64,000 nucleotides of DNA from Bacillota bacterium (GTDB taxonomy: Bacteria; Bacillota; Clostridia; Lachnospirales; Lachnospiraceae): positions 124,001-188,000 of the forward strand of contig JAEWIZ010000019.1 in the NCBI GenBank assembly GCA_023386815.1, read 5' to 3'. The translations under genes were made by a program, and so were the position numbers. Under the pieces are notes generated by a model, which saw only the letters and a program-made list of their open reading frames with translations, was not told the origin of the DNA and made no database searches. Positions 51,280 through 60,514 of the stretch are shown one piece after another. Position 1 is the stretch's first letter; every line of letters starts with the position of its first letter.

Positions 51280-52479
51280 TTATTCTCCTTTTTGATCATC
51301 AGTTTTACTATTATTATCATATGACATAGTATTAAAAAGCATGCTAAGGTTTTCAAAGGAACTCATCTTATCGGAAGGCACCATGGATTTTAACATATCA
51401 AGCATGGGAGTCGGGCTTGCGCCGGAACCTGAGTTTGAACCTGAACTAGAGGGTTTGACAGAACCAGAGGCTGAGCCAGAACCAGAGGCTGAGCCAGAAC
51501 CAGAGGCTGAACCTGAACCAGAGGCTGAACCTGAACCGGAACTAGAGCTTGGGTCTGAACTTGAGCTTGAACCGGAACCATAGCTTGAGCTGGAGCCAGA
51601 ACCTTTTCGAGTGTTTGAGCCAGTGTTCATGTAGCTGTTTGAAAAGGAATCTGCAGCAGCTGCAGCTTTGATATCTCTCAAGATATCTGCTACCGTTTGA
51701 TCCATCTGTGGATTAGCTTCCTCCCCAGCAGCCGATTTATCATCAATCGCATTATATGTGTTACCCTGACCTACATCTGATGGAAGGCTATTGTTTATGT
51801 CTGCTCCATAATTCATGTTTGTGTCTGTTCCATAGCTGTAATCAGTATCTGATCTGTGACCATAGTCTGCAGCTGATTCGTATTTTGCACTTGTTTCTGT
51901 TCTATCACCATTGTCCATGTTAGAATTGTGATCTTCAGTCATCTCTGCAGCATAGACGTCTCTGTTATCTATATTACTAAGATCGTCCGAGGTTGATTGG
52001 TTCGAGGCTGTGTTATCTGTTGTGTCATTTGAACTCTGTGAGGTAAATGCTTTTATCGTCTGAAAGATGGATTCAAAATTAGTGCCTGAAAAATTACTGA
52101 AAATGTTAGAGGTAGCATCCTGATTCATATCACCAAAAGGGAAACCTCCTACATCCTGCATGGTTTTCATTGCCTCCATCATGTTATTGTACATTTCAAA
52201 CATTTTCTTCATATGAAAGAGGTTAAGGATGCGATCAACGATATCACGTTCCCGTTTATTACAGACTGGCCGGACAGCGGCTAATAGTCCTTCTATATCT
52301 ATATTTTCAAGTGCAAAGCCACAAGCAGCCAGATTCTGCGGTTTTTTTGCGGACTTTACACTGCCCATTAAATCGCATACCTTGACAAATAGATCAGCCA
52401 TTCCTTGAGTTCTATTGTCAACGAAAGGTATGGCTGCCCTTACTAGTTCTGCGGTATGAAATATATCTTGGTCTGCCAT
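51280..52479 (-). CDS. Uncharacterised protein with Ser/Gly repeat region
   Basis: 399 residues from ATG 52479 (GGGAG 5 nt upstream). Residues 1-115 are a helical domain (FHTAELVRAAIPFVDNRTQGMADLFVKVCDLMG, then RDIVDRILNLFHMKKMFEMYNNMMEAM). The middle is Asn/Asp/Ser-rich, and about 295-365 is a GSGSAS-type repeat with four identical or near-identical 18-bp DNA units. A short C-terminal helix (TPMLDMLKSMVPSDKM) follows. No secretion signal is visible. The layout suggests a cytosolic scaffold or a spore-associated protein, but that is a guess. Confidence 0.7.
   Translation of the reverse strand: MADQDIFHTAELVRAAIPFVDNRTQGMADLFVKVCDLMGSVKSAKKPQNLAACGFALENIDIEGLLAAVRPVCNKRERDIVDRILNLFHMKKMFEMYNNMMEAMKTMQDVGGFPFGDMNQDATSNIFSNFSGTNFESIFQTIKAFTSQSSNDTTDNTASNQSTSDDLSNIDNRDVYAAEMTEDHNSNMDNGDRTETSAKYESAADYGHRSDTDYSYGTDTNMNYGADINNSLPSDVGQGNTYNAIDDKSAAGEEANPQMDQTVADILRDIKAAAAADSFSNSYMNTGSNTRKGSGSSSSYGSGSSSSSDPSSSSGSGSASGSGSASGSGSASGSGSASGSVKPSSSGSNSGSGASPTPMLDMLKSMVPSDKMSSFENLSMLFNTMSYDNNSKTDDQKGE
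51461..51532. repeat. 18-bp tandem repeat, 4 units, inside a coding region
   Basis: GAACCAGAGGCTGAGCCA occurs twice without change (51461-51496), then twice with AACCT at the end (51497-51532). It encodes the six-residue Ser/Gly/Ala unit on the minus strand and is likely to vary in copy number. Confidence 0.85.
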
Positions 52480-52737
52480 AGCTTCTCCCATTATCCATGT
52501 TCATTACATTATATTCAAGCGTTAGGGAAAAATGAACGGGGAGGGAAAATGATGTATCATACTCTGTGGCTTATTCATGAAGGGGTCGTAGAGAGAATAG
52601 CCAAATACCGAAAATACAGTTGACATATAATGGGGGAAAGGATATGTTTATTTTATATCAAAATATTAATTCGGACTTTGGAAGAAAGTGGAGTAATCAT
52701 ATAAATTATTAATACAAAAAGATTGGGAGGAACATCA

Positions 52738-54105
52738 ATGAAAGTAGAGGAACTTTGTATAAGGCAAAGAAGTTTTTTTGAATCCGGTGTAACAAAGAAT
52801 TTTGAATTTAGAAAAGAAGCCTTGCAAAAGTTGAAAAAAGCAATCTTAGCCCACGAAGCAGATATTATGAAGGCTTTAAAAGAAGATTTAAATAAATCTC
52901 CATTTGAGACATATGCAACAGAAATAGGAATGGTACTTGAAGAAATAAACTTCATGTTAAAGAACATGAAGAAGCTATTGAACGTAAAACAAGTAAGAAC
53001 ACCAATTACGCAATTTCCTGCCAGCAGCCGCATTTATCAGGAGCCCTATGGAACAGTGCTAATCATGTCTCCGTGGAATTATCCTTTTCAACTTGCAATG
53101 GTACCTCTGGTTGGCGCCATTGCCTGCGGAAACTGTGTAATTATAAAGCCTTCTAATTATTCTCCAGCAACCTCTAATGTCATAAATCAGATCATATCAA
53201 AGATTTTTCAGGATAACCATGTAGCGGTTATTGAGGGGGGTAGAGCAGTCAATCAATCCTTGTTGGATCATAAATTTGATCTAATCTTCTTTACCGGAAG
53301 TATCGAGGTTGGCAAGATTGTAATGGAAAAAGCAGCGAAGCATCTGACACCGGTTGTATTGGAACTTGGTGGAAAAAGCCCCTGTATTGTTGATAAGACA
53401 GCGGATATAAAAATGGCTGGCAAACGAATTGCCTGGGGAAAATGCTTAAATTCCGGTCAGACCTGCGTAGCTCCGGACTATTTATTGGTTCATAAGGAGG
53501 TAAAAGTGGAGCTATGTAAGGAAATTATGAAAAATGTTCAGAAAATGTATACTGAATTTCCTGAAAATAATACCGAGTTTCCTAAGATCATTAACCGGAA
53601 ACATTTTGAACGATTAAATTCATTGATTGAAACCGGACGGGTACTCTATGGCGGTAGAAGTAATGAAGCTACTAATCAAATTGCCTTTACTTTACTGGAC
53701 GGGGTTGCTTGGGAAGATGAAATTATGAAGGATGAAATCTTTGGGCCGATCTTACCGATCATTGAATATGATAATCTAGATGAGATAATTCACAGAATTA
53801 ATCAAAGACCCAAGCCACTTGCCCTATATCTATTTACCCGTTCCAAGGAGGTGGAACACAAGATTATTGGTAGAATATCCTTTGGTGGAGGCTGTGTAAA
53901 TGACACAATTGTTCATTTGGCCACCTCTTATATGGCTTTTGGCGGTGTCGGTGAAAGTGGCATGGGTGCATATCATGGAAAAGAGAGTATCAGAACCTTT
54001 TCCCATAGTAAAAGTGTCCTTAAGAAAAGTAATTTAATCGACATTCCAATCAGATATGCTCCATATCATGGAAAGCTGAACTTATTGAAAAAGGTAATGA
54101 AGTAA
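52738..54105 (+). CDS. Aldehyde dehydrogenase (class 3-like, YwdH type)
   Basis: 455 residues from ATG 52738 with GGGAGG upstream. Catalytic Cys243 (NSGQTC) and general-base Glu209 (LELGGKSP), NAD-binding PWNYPFQL and FTGSIEVGK. Short NAD(P)+-dependent ALDH of the fatty-aldehyde or aromatic-aldehyde class with the C-terminal tail typical of YwdH-like enzymes. It oxidises aldehydes to acids; the substrate is not evident. Monocistronic. Confidence 0.92.
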   Translation: MKVEELCIRQRSFFESGVTKNFEFRKEALQKLKKAILAHEADIMKALKEDLNKSPFETYATEIGMVLEEINFMLKNMKKLLNVKQVRTPITQFPASSRIYQEPYGTVLIMSPWNYPFQLAMVPLVGAIACGNCVIIKPSNYSPATSNVINQIISKIFQDNHVAVIEGGRAVNQSLLDHKFDLIFFTGSIEVGKIVMEKAAKHLTPVVLELGGKSPCIVDKTADIKMAGKRIAWGKCLNSGQTCVAPDYLLVHKEVKVELCKEIMKNVQKMYTEFPENNTEFPKIINRKHFERLNSLIETGRVLYGGRSNEATNQIAFTLLDGVAWEDEIMKDEIFGPILPIIEYDNLDEIIHRINQRPKPLALYLFTRSKEVEHKIIGRISFGGGCVNDTIVHLATSYMAFGGVGESGMGAYHGKESIRTFSHSKSVLKKSNLIDIPIRYAPYHGKLNLLKKVMK

Positions 54106-54181
54106 TTCGTAGATAAAGTGGCTATATGATTAATAATTCTCCTGATGAAAAGCTCAATGTTAAAGGAATGAAGTGAAAATA

Positions 54182-54232
54182 AAAAGAGCTGTTACAAAGC
54201 TAACGAATAACTAGCTTTGCGACAGCTCTTAT
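54182..54232. terminator. Bidirectional terminator, mainly for luxS
   Basis: AAGAGCTGT/ACAGCTCTT and an inner AAAGCTA/TAGCTTT stem. On the minus strand it is followed by TTTTTATTTT. Confidence 0.85.
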
Positions 54233-54314
54233 TGCTGCTATCGGGTTGAAATCCTAAAAACTTGTACCTTATTAACATTCATCAATAACATCCAACATTA
54301 ATATTCATCGGATG

Positions 54315-54794
54315 TTACGACGGATAGTTTAAATGTTCCTCATCGATATGATACAAGACCTCATCTAAGAACTTCTTGGCGTTGAATTTAGCAATATCTA
54401 AATTCATGTCCGAATAGTTTCCGCAATTTTCTGCGGTGGCACCAGGGATATCTCCGTTGAAATCTCGAATAAATTCATACAGTTCTATCATAAGAGGAAT
54501 TATGTCCCTAGAGGTGTAATCACCGCCTAGTAACAGATAAAATCCGGTTCTGCAGCCCATAGGACCAAAATAAACAGTTTTATCTGCATAAACAGGATGA
54601 TTTCTTAAATAGGTTGCTGCAAGATGTTCTATCGTATGCATTTCCCCGGTACCCATAACTGGATCAAAATTTGGACGTGTCATTCTAAGATCAAAGGTTG
54701 TAATGGTTTCATTTCCAATTTTATCTTTTCTAGATACGTAAACTCCACGTAATAATTTCATGTGATCAATGGTAAAGCTGGCAATTTGTTTCAT
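54315..54794 (-). CDS. luxS: S-ribosylhomocysteine lyase
   Basis: 159 residues. Metal ligands His53 and His57 (HTIEH) and Cys124 (AENCGNYSDMNL), with catalytic Glu56 and Cys81 (GPMGCRTGFY). It converts S-ribosylhomocysteine to homocysteine and DPD, the precursor of autoinducer-2, in the activated methyl cycle. GGAAGAATTCT precedes the ATG. Single gene with terminator downstream; no pfs gene nearby. In 54,795-55,111 only a weak promoter-like TTGATA-N17-TGATAT (minus strand) was seen. Confidence 0.97.
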   Translation of the reverse strand: MKQIASFTIDHMKLLRGVYVSRKDKIGNETITTFDLRMTRPNFDPVMGTGEMHTIEHLAATYLRNHPVYADKTVYFGPMGCRTGFYLLLGGDYTSRDIIPLMIELYEFIRDFNGDIPGATAENCGNYSDMNLDIAKFNAKKFLDEVLYHIDEEHLNYPS

Positions 54795-55111
54795 AGAATT
54801 CTTCCTTTCGTTTAACCTAATAATTGTTGGATATCATAGATATTACTTATGGTTATCAAATCAGTAATTAATAATGAGCGTGTATCCGGATTTATGATAT
54901 TGTTTATTATACCATAGGAATCATGTTTTGTGGATGCTGATTTTTATTAGTGATTTCATAGAGTTTCAAAAGGACTTGGCAAGAGACGAATTATAGGTTT
55001 TTATATGGAAGAAGGTTGACAAGTATGCCAAAAAGAGGCATGATATTAGAGTCACTGTCTCTAGTTCAGGCCTGCTTGAATTGGAATAAAACGGATGGAG
55101 GAAAGGGTATA

Positions 55112-55738
55112 ATGATTGATAGTATAATTTTTGATATGGACGGTACCTTATGGGATTCTACTCAGGAGGTAGCGGTTGCTTTTAATAAAGTGCTTCAGGA
55201 GAATTATCCGGAGGTTACAGATGAGGTCACAGCAGAAAGACTGAAGGGGTTATTTGGTCTGCCTCTGGAGGTTATTGGAGTTAGATTGTTCCAAAGTGTA
55301 ACTGAAGAGAAAGCGATAAAATTGATCGCAGAATGCTGTGAATATGAAAATGAATATCTGGCTGAGCATGGAGCACCGCTTTATGAGGGGCTGGAAGAGG
55401 CACTTAAGATTCTTTCAGAAAAATATAAGCTATTTATCGTAAGCAATTGCCAGGAGGGTTATGTTCAGTGCTTCTTTCAGGCAAATCCTCATTTGGAGAA
55501 ATATTTCACCGATTATGAATATCCAGGCCGATCAGGCAAGCTGAAGGCAGATAATATTAAGATGGTAGTAGAACGAAATGGTTTGAAGCAACCTATTTAT
55601 GTTGGAGATACTGCTGGTGATGCAAACGCCGCAAAGGAAGCGGGGGTTCCGTTTGTATTTGCCCGTTATGGCTTTGGTGAAGTGGAGAACTATGATGATG
55701 TGATTGATTCTCTGCAGGAATTAGTGGATAAATATTAG
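55112..55738 (+). CDS. HAD family phosphatase (phosphoglycolate-phosphatase-like)
   Basis: 208 residues from ATG 55112 with GGAGGAAAGG upstream; the 32 residues of in-frame upstream sequence have no ribosome site. HAD motifs: FDMDGTLWDS (nucleophile Asp), VSNCQ, a conserved Lys in SGKLKADNIK and GDTAGDANAAKEAG. The helical cap fits subfamily I Gph-type enzymes. A small-molecule phosphate hydrolase with unassigned substrate. Confidence 0.9.
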   Translation: MIDSIIFDMDGTLWDSTQEVAVAFNKVLQENYPEVTDEVTAERLKGLFGLPLEVIGVRLFQSVTEEKAIKLIAECCEYENEYLAEHGAPLYEGLEEALKILSEKYKLFIVSNCQEGYVQCFFQANPHLEKYFTDYEYPGRSGKLKADNIKMVVERNGLKQPIYVGDTAGDANAAKEAGVPFVFARYGFGEVENYDDVIDSLQELVDKY

Positions 55739-55779
55739 GATTAAATTATATTTAGTAAGCATGAAAGGGAAAGTTAACA

Positions 55780-55808
55780 TTGACAATCAAGGGCTTTCTT
55801 TATATATT
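55780..55808 (+). promoter_or_regulatory. Sigma-A promoter of trpS
   Basis: TTGACA and TATATT with a 17-nt spacer. The leader is only about 60 nt, too short for a T-box. Confidence 0.75.
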
Positions 55809-55873
55809 GAAATATAGATAATGGTAGGACTCACAATGAATGGAGGCTTAACCAAGGAATAGGATGTGAATTT

Positions 55874-56878
55874 ATGCTAGATGGAAAAAAATCGATTTTT
55901 AGCGGAATGCAGGCAACCGGGACTCTTACACTCGGTAATTATCTTGGTGCCTTAAAGAATTGGGTAGAGCTTGAGGATGAATACCAATGCTTTTATTGTG
56001 TTGTAGATATGCATTCCATTACAGTGCGTCAGGATCCGGCGGAGCTTCGTAAAAGAGCAAGAGCGCTTCTGACCCTATATATTGCAGCGGGACTAAACCC
56101 TGAGAAGAATTGCATTTATTATCAATCCCATGTTTCAGGACATGCAGAGCTTGGATGGATTTTAAATTGCTTTACCTATATGGGAGAATTAAATCGTATG
56201 ACTCAATTTAAAGACAAGTCAGCGAAGCATTCCGATAATATCAATGCGGGTCTTTATACTTATCCGGTATTAATGGCAGCCGATATTTTATTATTCCAGT
56301 CCGATGTTGTTCCTGTAGGCTCTGATCAGAAGCAGCATCTTGAAATCGCAAGAGATATCGCAACACGTTTTAACTCTATTTACGGGGATGTATTTACAAT
56401 TCCGGAGCCTTATATTGGTAAACAGGGAGCTCGAATTATGAGTCTGCAGGATCCGGAGAAGAAAATGTCAAAATCTGACGAGAATCCGAATGCAAGTATC
56501 TACCTGATGGATGATAAGGATACCGTTATTCGTAAATTTAAAAGGGCAGTGACGGATTCAGATAATCAAATTAGATATTCGGAAGATAAGCCTGGCATCA
56601 GAAACCTGATTGAAATCTATGGTCTGGCCACCGGAAAGTCCGTAGCAGAGGTAGAAGCAGAGTTTGTGAACTCTGGCTATGGTGACTTTAAGCTTGCGGT
56701 AGGTGAAGCAGTTGCTGATCTTCTGACACCATTGCAGAAAAGATTCGATGAATTGCAAAAAGATAAGGCTTATGTTGATGGTATCATTAAAAATAATGCA
56801 GAAAAAGCAAATTATTATGCAACAAAGACGTTAAGAAAAGTCCAGAAAAAAGTAGGTTTTCCTGAGCGAATAAGATAA
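55874..56878 (+). CDS. trpS: Tryptophanyl-tRNA synthetase
   Basis: 334 residues. The class I HIGH-like motif is TLGNYLG near residues 19-25 and KMSKS is in KKMSKSDENPN. GMQATGTLTLGNYLGAL and DMHSITV are typical. It charges tRNA-Trp. Unlike leuS upstream it lacks a T-box, because only about 60 nt of leader follow the promoter. A hairpin terminator lies just after the stop. Confidence 0.97.
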   Translation: MLDGKKSIFSGMQATGTLTLGNYLGALKNWVELEDEYQCFYCVVDMHSITVRQDPAELRKRARALLTLYIAAGLNPEKNCIYYQSHVSGHAELGWILNCFTYMGELNRMTQFKDKSAKHSDNINAGLYTYPVLMAADILLFQSDVVPVGSDQKQHLEIARDIATRFNSIYGDVFTIPEPYIGKQGARIMSLQDPEKKMSKSDENPNASIYLMDDKDTVIRKFKRAVTDSDNQIRYSEDKPGIRNLIEIYGLATGKSVAEVEAEFVNSGYGDFKLAVGEAVADLLTPLQKRFDELQKDKAYVDGIIKNNAEKANYYATKTLRKVQKKVGFPERIR

Positions 56879-56887
56879 GAAAAGTAA

Positions 56888-56914
56888 GGGCTGTTGTTAC
56901 AACAGCCTTTTCTT
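56888..56914 (+). terminator. Terminator of trpS
   Basis: GGCTGTT and AACAGCC stem with short loop, followed by TTTTC. Confidence 0.8.
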
Positions 56915-56961
56915 GTTATAACAAGTGATTTAAGACACAGTAGGTAGGAAAGGATAGGCTT

Positions 56962-57921
56962 ATGAAAATAGTTTTTTTAGAATCAGACACCCTAGGAAAA
57001 GATGTGGATCTATCTCCCTTTCATCGATTGGGGGAGGTTATTGAGTATCCAAGCTCCAATCTGGATGTGACAGCAGAACGGGTTAAGGATGTTGAGGTTA
57101 TTATAGTCAATAAAGTTCCTATGAATGCCCAGACCTTAGAGGGTGCTAAAAATCTGAAATTAATTTGTGTTACGGGTACAGGTACCAATATTATTGATTT
57201 TCCCTATGTCAATAGCCGGAATATTAAGGTGGCCAATGTGAAAAGCTATTCCACCCATTCTGTAGTTCAGCATACCTTTGCATTGTTTTTCTACCTTTAT
57301 GAAAAGTTAAATTATTACGATCAGTTTGTAAAGTCTGGTGAGTACATCCGCTCCGATATTTTTAGTCATTTTAATGTGAGATTTCATGAATTGGCAGGAA
57401 AGACCTGGGGGATTATTGGACTGGGTGAAATAGGCAAAGGTGTTGCAAAGGTAGCAAAAGTATTTGGCTGCAACATCCTTTATTATTCAACATCAGGTAG
57501 GAATGACAATTTGGAATATCAGAAGGTGGATTTGATGACTCTATTAAAAGAATCGGATATAATATCCATTCATGCACCATTAAATCAGAACACCAGAGAT
57601 CTGATCGGAGAAGAAGAACTACGTAATATGAAAAAAGAGGCAATTCTTTTAAATCTGGGCAGAGGGCCAATCGTTAATGAAAACGCCTTGGCAAGAGCCT
57701 TAAAGGAGGACTGGATTGGAGCAGCAGGCTTAGATGTTCTTACGGTAGAACCAATGGTAGAGACTAATCCGCTGAAAGATATTAAGGACAGCTCAAAGCT
57801 TATTATCACACCTCATATTGCCTGGGCAACGATAGAGGCAAGGCAACGTTGTACCGATGAGGTATATCAAAATATTGTTGCTTATCAAACGGGAGAAGCG
57901 AGAAATCTTGTAACAGAGTAA
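56962..57921 (+). CDS. D-2-hydroxyacid dehydrogenase (glycerate/hydroxypyruvate type)
   Basis: 319 residues. NAD-binding GLGEIG at 153-158, catalytic Arg234 (NLGRGP), Glu263 (TVEP) and His285 (TPHIAW). The sequence is close to glycerate dehydrogenase/hydroxypyruvate reductase-like enzymes, including the STHSVVQHTFALFF helix. It reduces a 2-keto acid with NADH in the cytoplasm. AAAGGA precedes ATG 56962. It sits between two terminators and is monocistronic. Confidence 0.9.
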   Translation: MKIVFLESDTLGKDVDLSPFHRLGEVIEYPSSNLDVTAERVKDVEVIIVNKVPMNAQTLEGAKNLKLICVTGTGTNIIDFPYVNSRNIKVANVKSYSTHSVVQHTFALFFYLYEKLNYYDQFVKSGEYIRSDIFSHFNVRFHELAGKTWGIIGLGEIGKGVAKVAKVFGCNILYYSTSGRNDNLEYQKVDLMTLLKESDIISIHAPLNQNTRDLIGEEELRNMKKEAILLNLGRGPIVNENALARALKEDWIGAAGLDVLTVEPMVETNPLKDIKDSSKLIITPHIAWATIEARQRCTDEVYQNIVAYQTGEARNLVTE

Positions 57922-57984
57922 TGAGCAAGCGTACCACTTCAATAAATAGAGTCAAATAATAGTATTAAGGCATCTGCAAATGAA

Positions 57985-58036
57985 AAAATTCACTCCTGCG
58001 ATTAAAGAAATGTACTTTAATTGCAGGAGTTTTTAT
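57985..58036. terminator. Bidirectional terminator
   Basis: A 16-bp stem with one mismatch (57992-58007 with 58015-58030), an A-run on the left and TTTTT on the right, between convergent genes. Confidence 0.88.
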
Positions 58037-58037
58037 A

Positions 58038-59141
58038 TCACTTCAGGTAAAAATCACGGATTTTACTCATTTGTGAGGTCATTCCAACGAATAATTGGTC
58101 TACCAAAGTAATGGCTACCATGGATTCAACCACCACCACCGCTCTTGGAACAATAATTGGGTCATGGCGACCCTGTATTTGAATTTCAACGTTATCCATC
58201 TCTTTGTTTACCGTTTGTTGAGGTCGGAAGATGGAAGGTGTAGGTTTTACGGCAGCACGTAGAACAATATCTGAGCCATCGCTCATACCTCCCAGAATTC
58301 CTCCGGCGTTATTACTCTTTTTCGTTAAATTGGAGTTTTCATCGTACGCAAAGGAATCATTATTTTCTGATCCTTTCAGTTCGGCTGCAAGAAATCCGGC
58401 GCCGATTTCTACACCCTTAATTGCCCCAATAGACATAACAGCTTTTGCGAGAGAAGCATCCAGTTTATCAAAGACCGGCTCGCCAATTCCAGCTGGCATA
58501 CCAGTAACAATACACTCAATCACCCCGCCTACAGAATTATGCTCCTGCATCTGCTGCATCAGATATTCCTCAGCCTTGGCGGAAGCCTCCAAATCAGGCA
58601 TGGAAAAAGGGCTTAAGTGAGTCTTATTCAGATCTGCATTCTGTTCATTGATTGCAATGGAGCCGATAGACTTTGTATATGCTTTTACCTTAATACCCAG
58701 TTCTCTAAGGATTGCAATGGCAATTGCTCCAGCAGCAACTCTGCCAATGGTTTCCCGGCCAGAGGAGCGACCGCCTCCACGGTGGTCACGAAAGCCATAT
58801 TTTTGGTCAAAGGTGTAATCAGCATGACCGGGGCGGTAATAGGAAGCAATTTGAGAGTAGTCGACAGAACGTTGGTTTTCATTGAAAACTACAAGAGAGA
58901 GAGGAGTTCCTGTAGTTCGGCCTTCAAAAACCCCAGAGAGAATGCTTACCTTGTCTTCTTCTTTACGTGGTGTGGAATAACGTGTCTGACCCGGCTTTCT
59001 GCGGTTTAAAAAGTCCTGAATATATTGTTCATCTAATAATAATCCGGCGGGGCAGCCATCAACAACGACACCGATGCCATTTCCGTGAGATTCCCCCCAG
59101 GTAGTAATTGAGAATATAGTTCCATAGGTAGATCCTGACAT
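58038..59141 (-). CDS. aroC: Chorismate synthase
   Basis: 367 residues starting MSGSTYGTIFSITTWGESHG. Signature segments GESHGNGIGVVVDGCPAG, YRPGHADYTFDQKYGFRDHRGGGRSSGRET and MSDGSDI identify the FMN-dependent enzyme that converts EPSP to chorismate. ATG 59141 has GGAGG 5 nt upstream; the 20 in-frame residues before it are noncoding. No other aro genes are nearby. Confidence 0.97.
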   Translation of the reverse strand: MSGSTYGTIFSITTWGESHGNGIGVVVDGCPAGLLLDEQYIQDFLNRRKPGQTRYSTPRKEEDKVSILSGVFEGRTTGTPLSLVVFNENQRSVDYSQIASYYRPGHADYTFDQKYGFRDHRGGGRSSGRETIGRVAAGAIAIAILRELGIKVKAYTKSIGSIAINEQNADLNKTHLSPFSMPDLEASAKAEEYLMQQMQEHNSVGGVIECIVTGMPAGIGEPVFDKLDASLAKAVMSIGAIKGVEIGAGFLAAELKGSENNDSFAYDENSNLTKKSNNAGGILGGMSDGSDIVLRAAVKPTPSIFRPQQTVNKEMDNVEIQIQGRHDPIIVPRAVVVVESMVAITLVDQLFVGMTSQMSKIRDFYLK

Positions 59142-59266
59142 AGATACCTCCATCATCCAAAAATTTATCATAAGTATATAGGAAAAAGAAAAGAGATTCA
59201 ATCATTTTGAAGACATTTATAAAAATAGTTCATATATTAGATTGACAGAATATTTTGAGGTATGAG

Positions 59267-59470
59267 ATGGGAGATTGGGATCGAATTGACAAAACAAATG
59301 GATTTGCACGTATTCGTGATGATATAAAGGATGGTAAAGGAAAAGAAGACTTAATTATCGAAGAGAATACGATTTATGAAATTGATCGTGAATGTTATGA
59401 ACGAATGAAAAGACAAAAAAAGAAAAAAACATCAAGCGTTAAGTCCAATAGATCCAATAGGTCCAGGTAG
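59267..59470 (+). CDS. Small basic hypothetical protein, 67 aa
   Basis: ATG 59267 has GAGG 6 nt upstream. The sequence MGDWDRIDKTNGFARIRDDIK is followed by an acidic stretch and a Lys/Arg/Ser-rich tail (RMKRQKKKKTSSVKSNRSNRSR). No motif is recognised. The tail would suit nucleic-acid binding. Terminators follow closely, which supports a real short gene. Confidence 0.55.
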   Translation: MGDWDRIDKTNGFARIRDDIKDGKGKEDLIIEENTIYEIDRECYERMKRQKKKKTSSVKSNRSNRSR

Positions 59471-59501
59471 GTTTTTATTAATCGAGTTTAATATAGAAGA
59501 T

Positions 59502-59537
59502 AAGGAGCTCGCTATTATAGAAGCTCCTTAAATTTTT
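59502..59537 (+). terminator. Terminator of the 67-aa gene
   Basis: AAGGAGCT and AGCTCCTT stem followed by AAATTTTT. Confidence 0.75.
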
Positions 59538-59548
59538 AAAGCAAGAAA

Positions 59549-59579
59549 ATAAGGCTGCCAATTAGGCAGCCTTATCTTT
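59549..59579 (-). terminator. Terminator of the Cys/Gly-rich gene
   Basis: ATAAGGCTGCC-AATTA-GGCAGCCTTAT is a perfect 11-bp stem. On the minus strand TTTTCTTGC follows. Confidence 0.8.
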
Positions 59580-59635
59580 GTTCACCTAGAAGGAGAACAT
59601 TTGTGGATGAAGATGACTTAGCTTTTCAACAGTTC

Positions 59636-59851
59636 TTAGAAGAAGCCGTTTCCACCACCACAGCAGCAGCAGAGAAGGATGATAATTAAAAGAATACTGC
59701 CACAGCCGCTATCGCCTCCACCGAAACAACCTCCACCAAAGCCACTATTGCCGTTACCGCCGCAGCAGCACAGTAAGAGTATGAGGATGAGAATCCAACT
59801 GCAATCATTACCTGATCCTGTGTCGCAATGGGTTGCTTGTAAATCACTCAT
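59636..59851 (-). CDS. Cys/Gly-rich hydrophobic microprotein
   Basis: 71 residues from ATG 59851 (GGAGG 8 nt upstream). It is built of two similar halves: SWILILILLLCCCGG, then a Gly/Asn/Ser spacer, then SILLIIILLCCCCGGG. Each half is a short hydrophobic strand or helix ending in three or four consecutive cysteines. It could insert in a membrane, form disulphide aggregates such as spore-coat material, or be lipidated. It has its own terminator. Function unknown. Confidence 0.7.
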   Translation of the reverse strand: MSDLQATHCDTGSGNDCSWILILILLLCCCGGNGNSGFGGGCFGGGDSGCGSILLIIILLCCCCGGGNGFF

Positions 59852-60067
59852 AGTATGTTCCTCCAAATATCAATTACACTCTTATCTTATGTGGTAGAGC
59901 TTGACTAATTTCCTTTTTTTAATAGAATTTATTGGTTGAATTTACGACAAATTATCTCATATCCAGCAATTAAATATAAATGTAGCCTTAGCTACATGGT
60001 CATTGGGTAATTATGGTATACTATTAATAGAGATAATTCAATGAAAAGCAAGAAAGGAGATAGTGAT

Positions 60068-60406
60068 ATGGAGCAGAGTTACAAATTAAAGAATATTGAT
60101 ATTGCTAAGGTAGTAAAATTGGAGGAGGAGCTCTGTTATCAAAAAGGGCAAGTAGTTAGTAAAACACTGGTTCAAAACAAGAATGTCAGTATTACTTTAT
60201 TCTCCTTCGACAAGGGAGAGGAGATAAGCTCACATTCGTCGGATGGAGATGCAATGGTAACGGTTCTTGATGGGACCGGAAAATTTACAGTTGGAGATGA
60301 GGTGTTTATTCTGAGTAAGGGTGATACTTTAGTCATGCCTAATCAGGTATCACATGCTGTATATGGAGAAGAGCAGTTTAAAATGCTTTTGACGGTTGTT
60401 TTTTAA
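60068..60406 (+). CDS. Cupin domain protein
   Basis: 112 residues from ATG 60068 with AAAGGAG 9 nt upstream. Cupin motif 1-like FDKGEEISSHSSDGDAMVTVLDG and motif 2-like GDTLVMPNQVSHAV. Two of the usual metal-binding His positions are kept (His in SSHSS and SHAV). Small single-domain cupins bind a metal or small ligand; the reaction is unknown. It lies 108 nt before the S8 protease gene on the same strand. Confidence 0.8.
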   Translation: MEQSYKLKNIDIAKVVKLEEELCYQKGQVVSKTLVQNKNVSITLFSFDKGEEISSHSSDGDAMVTVLDGTGKFTVGDEVFILSKGDTLVMPNQVSHAVYGEEQFKMLLTVVF

Positions 60407-60514
60407 TAAAAAATAGTATTAATGATAACCAGGACTTTGTGTTTCACACCAAGAATGGTGTATATAAGAAAAGCCTTTTGAATAATATGATAAAAAAGAT
60501 ATTGGAGGCTTTCT

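Noticed and set aside
51341..51583. Plus-strand frame encoding EPEAEPEP repeats
   Set aside because: It is the reverse-strand shadow of the Ser/Gly-repeat gene. There is no ribosome site, and the 18-bp repeat keeps all frames open.
55809..55873. T-box before trpS
   Set aside because: The leader is only about 60 nt and has no AGGGTGG-type core.
58231..59009. Plus-strand frames of 129 and 130 residues in aroC
   Set aside because: Antisense shadows of a clear chorismate synthase gene without ribosome sites.
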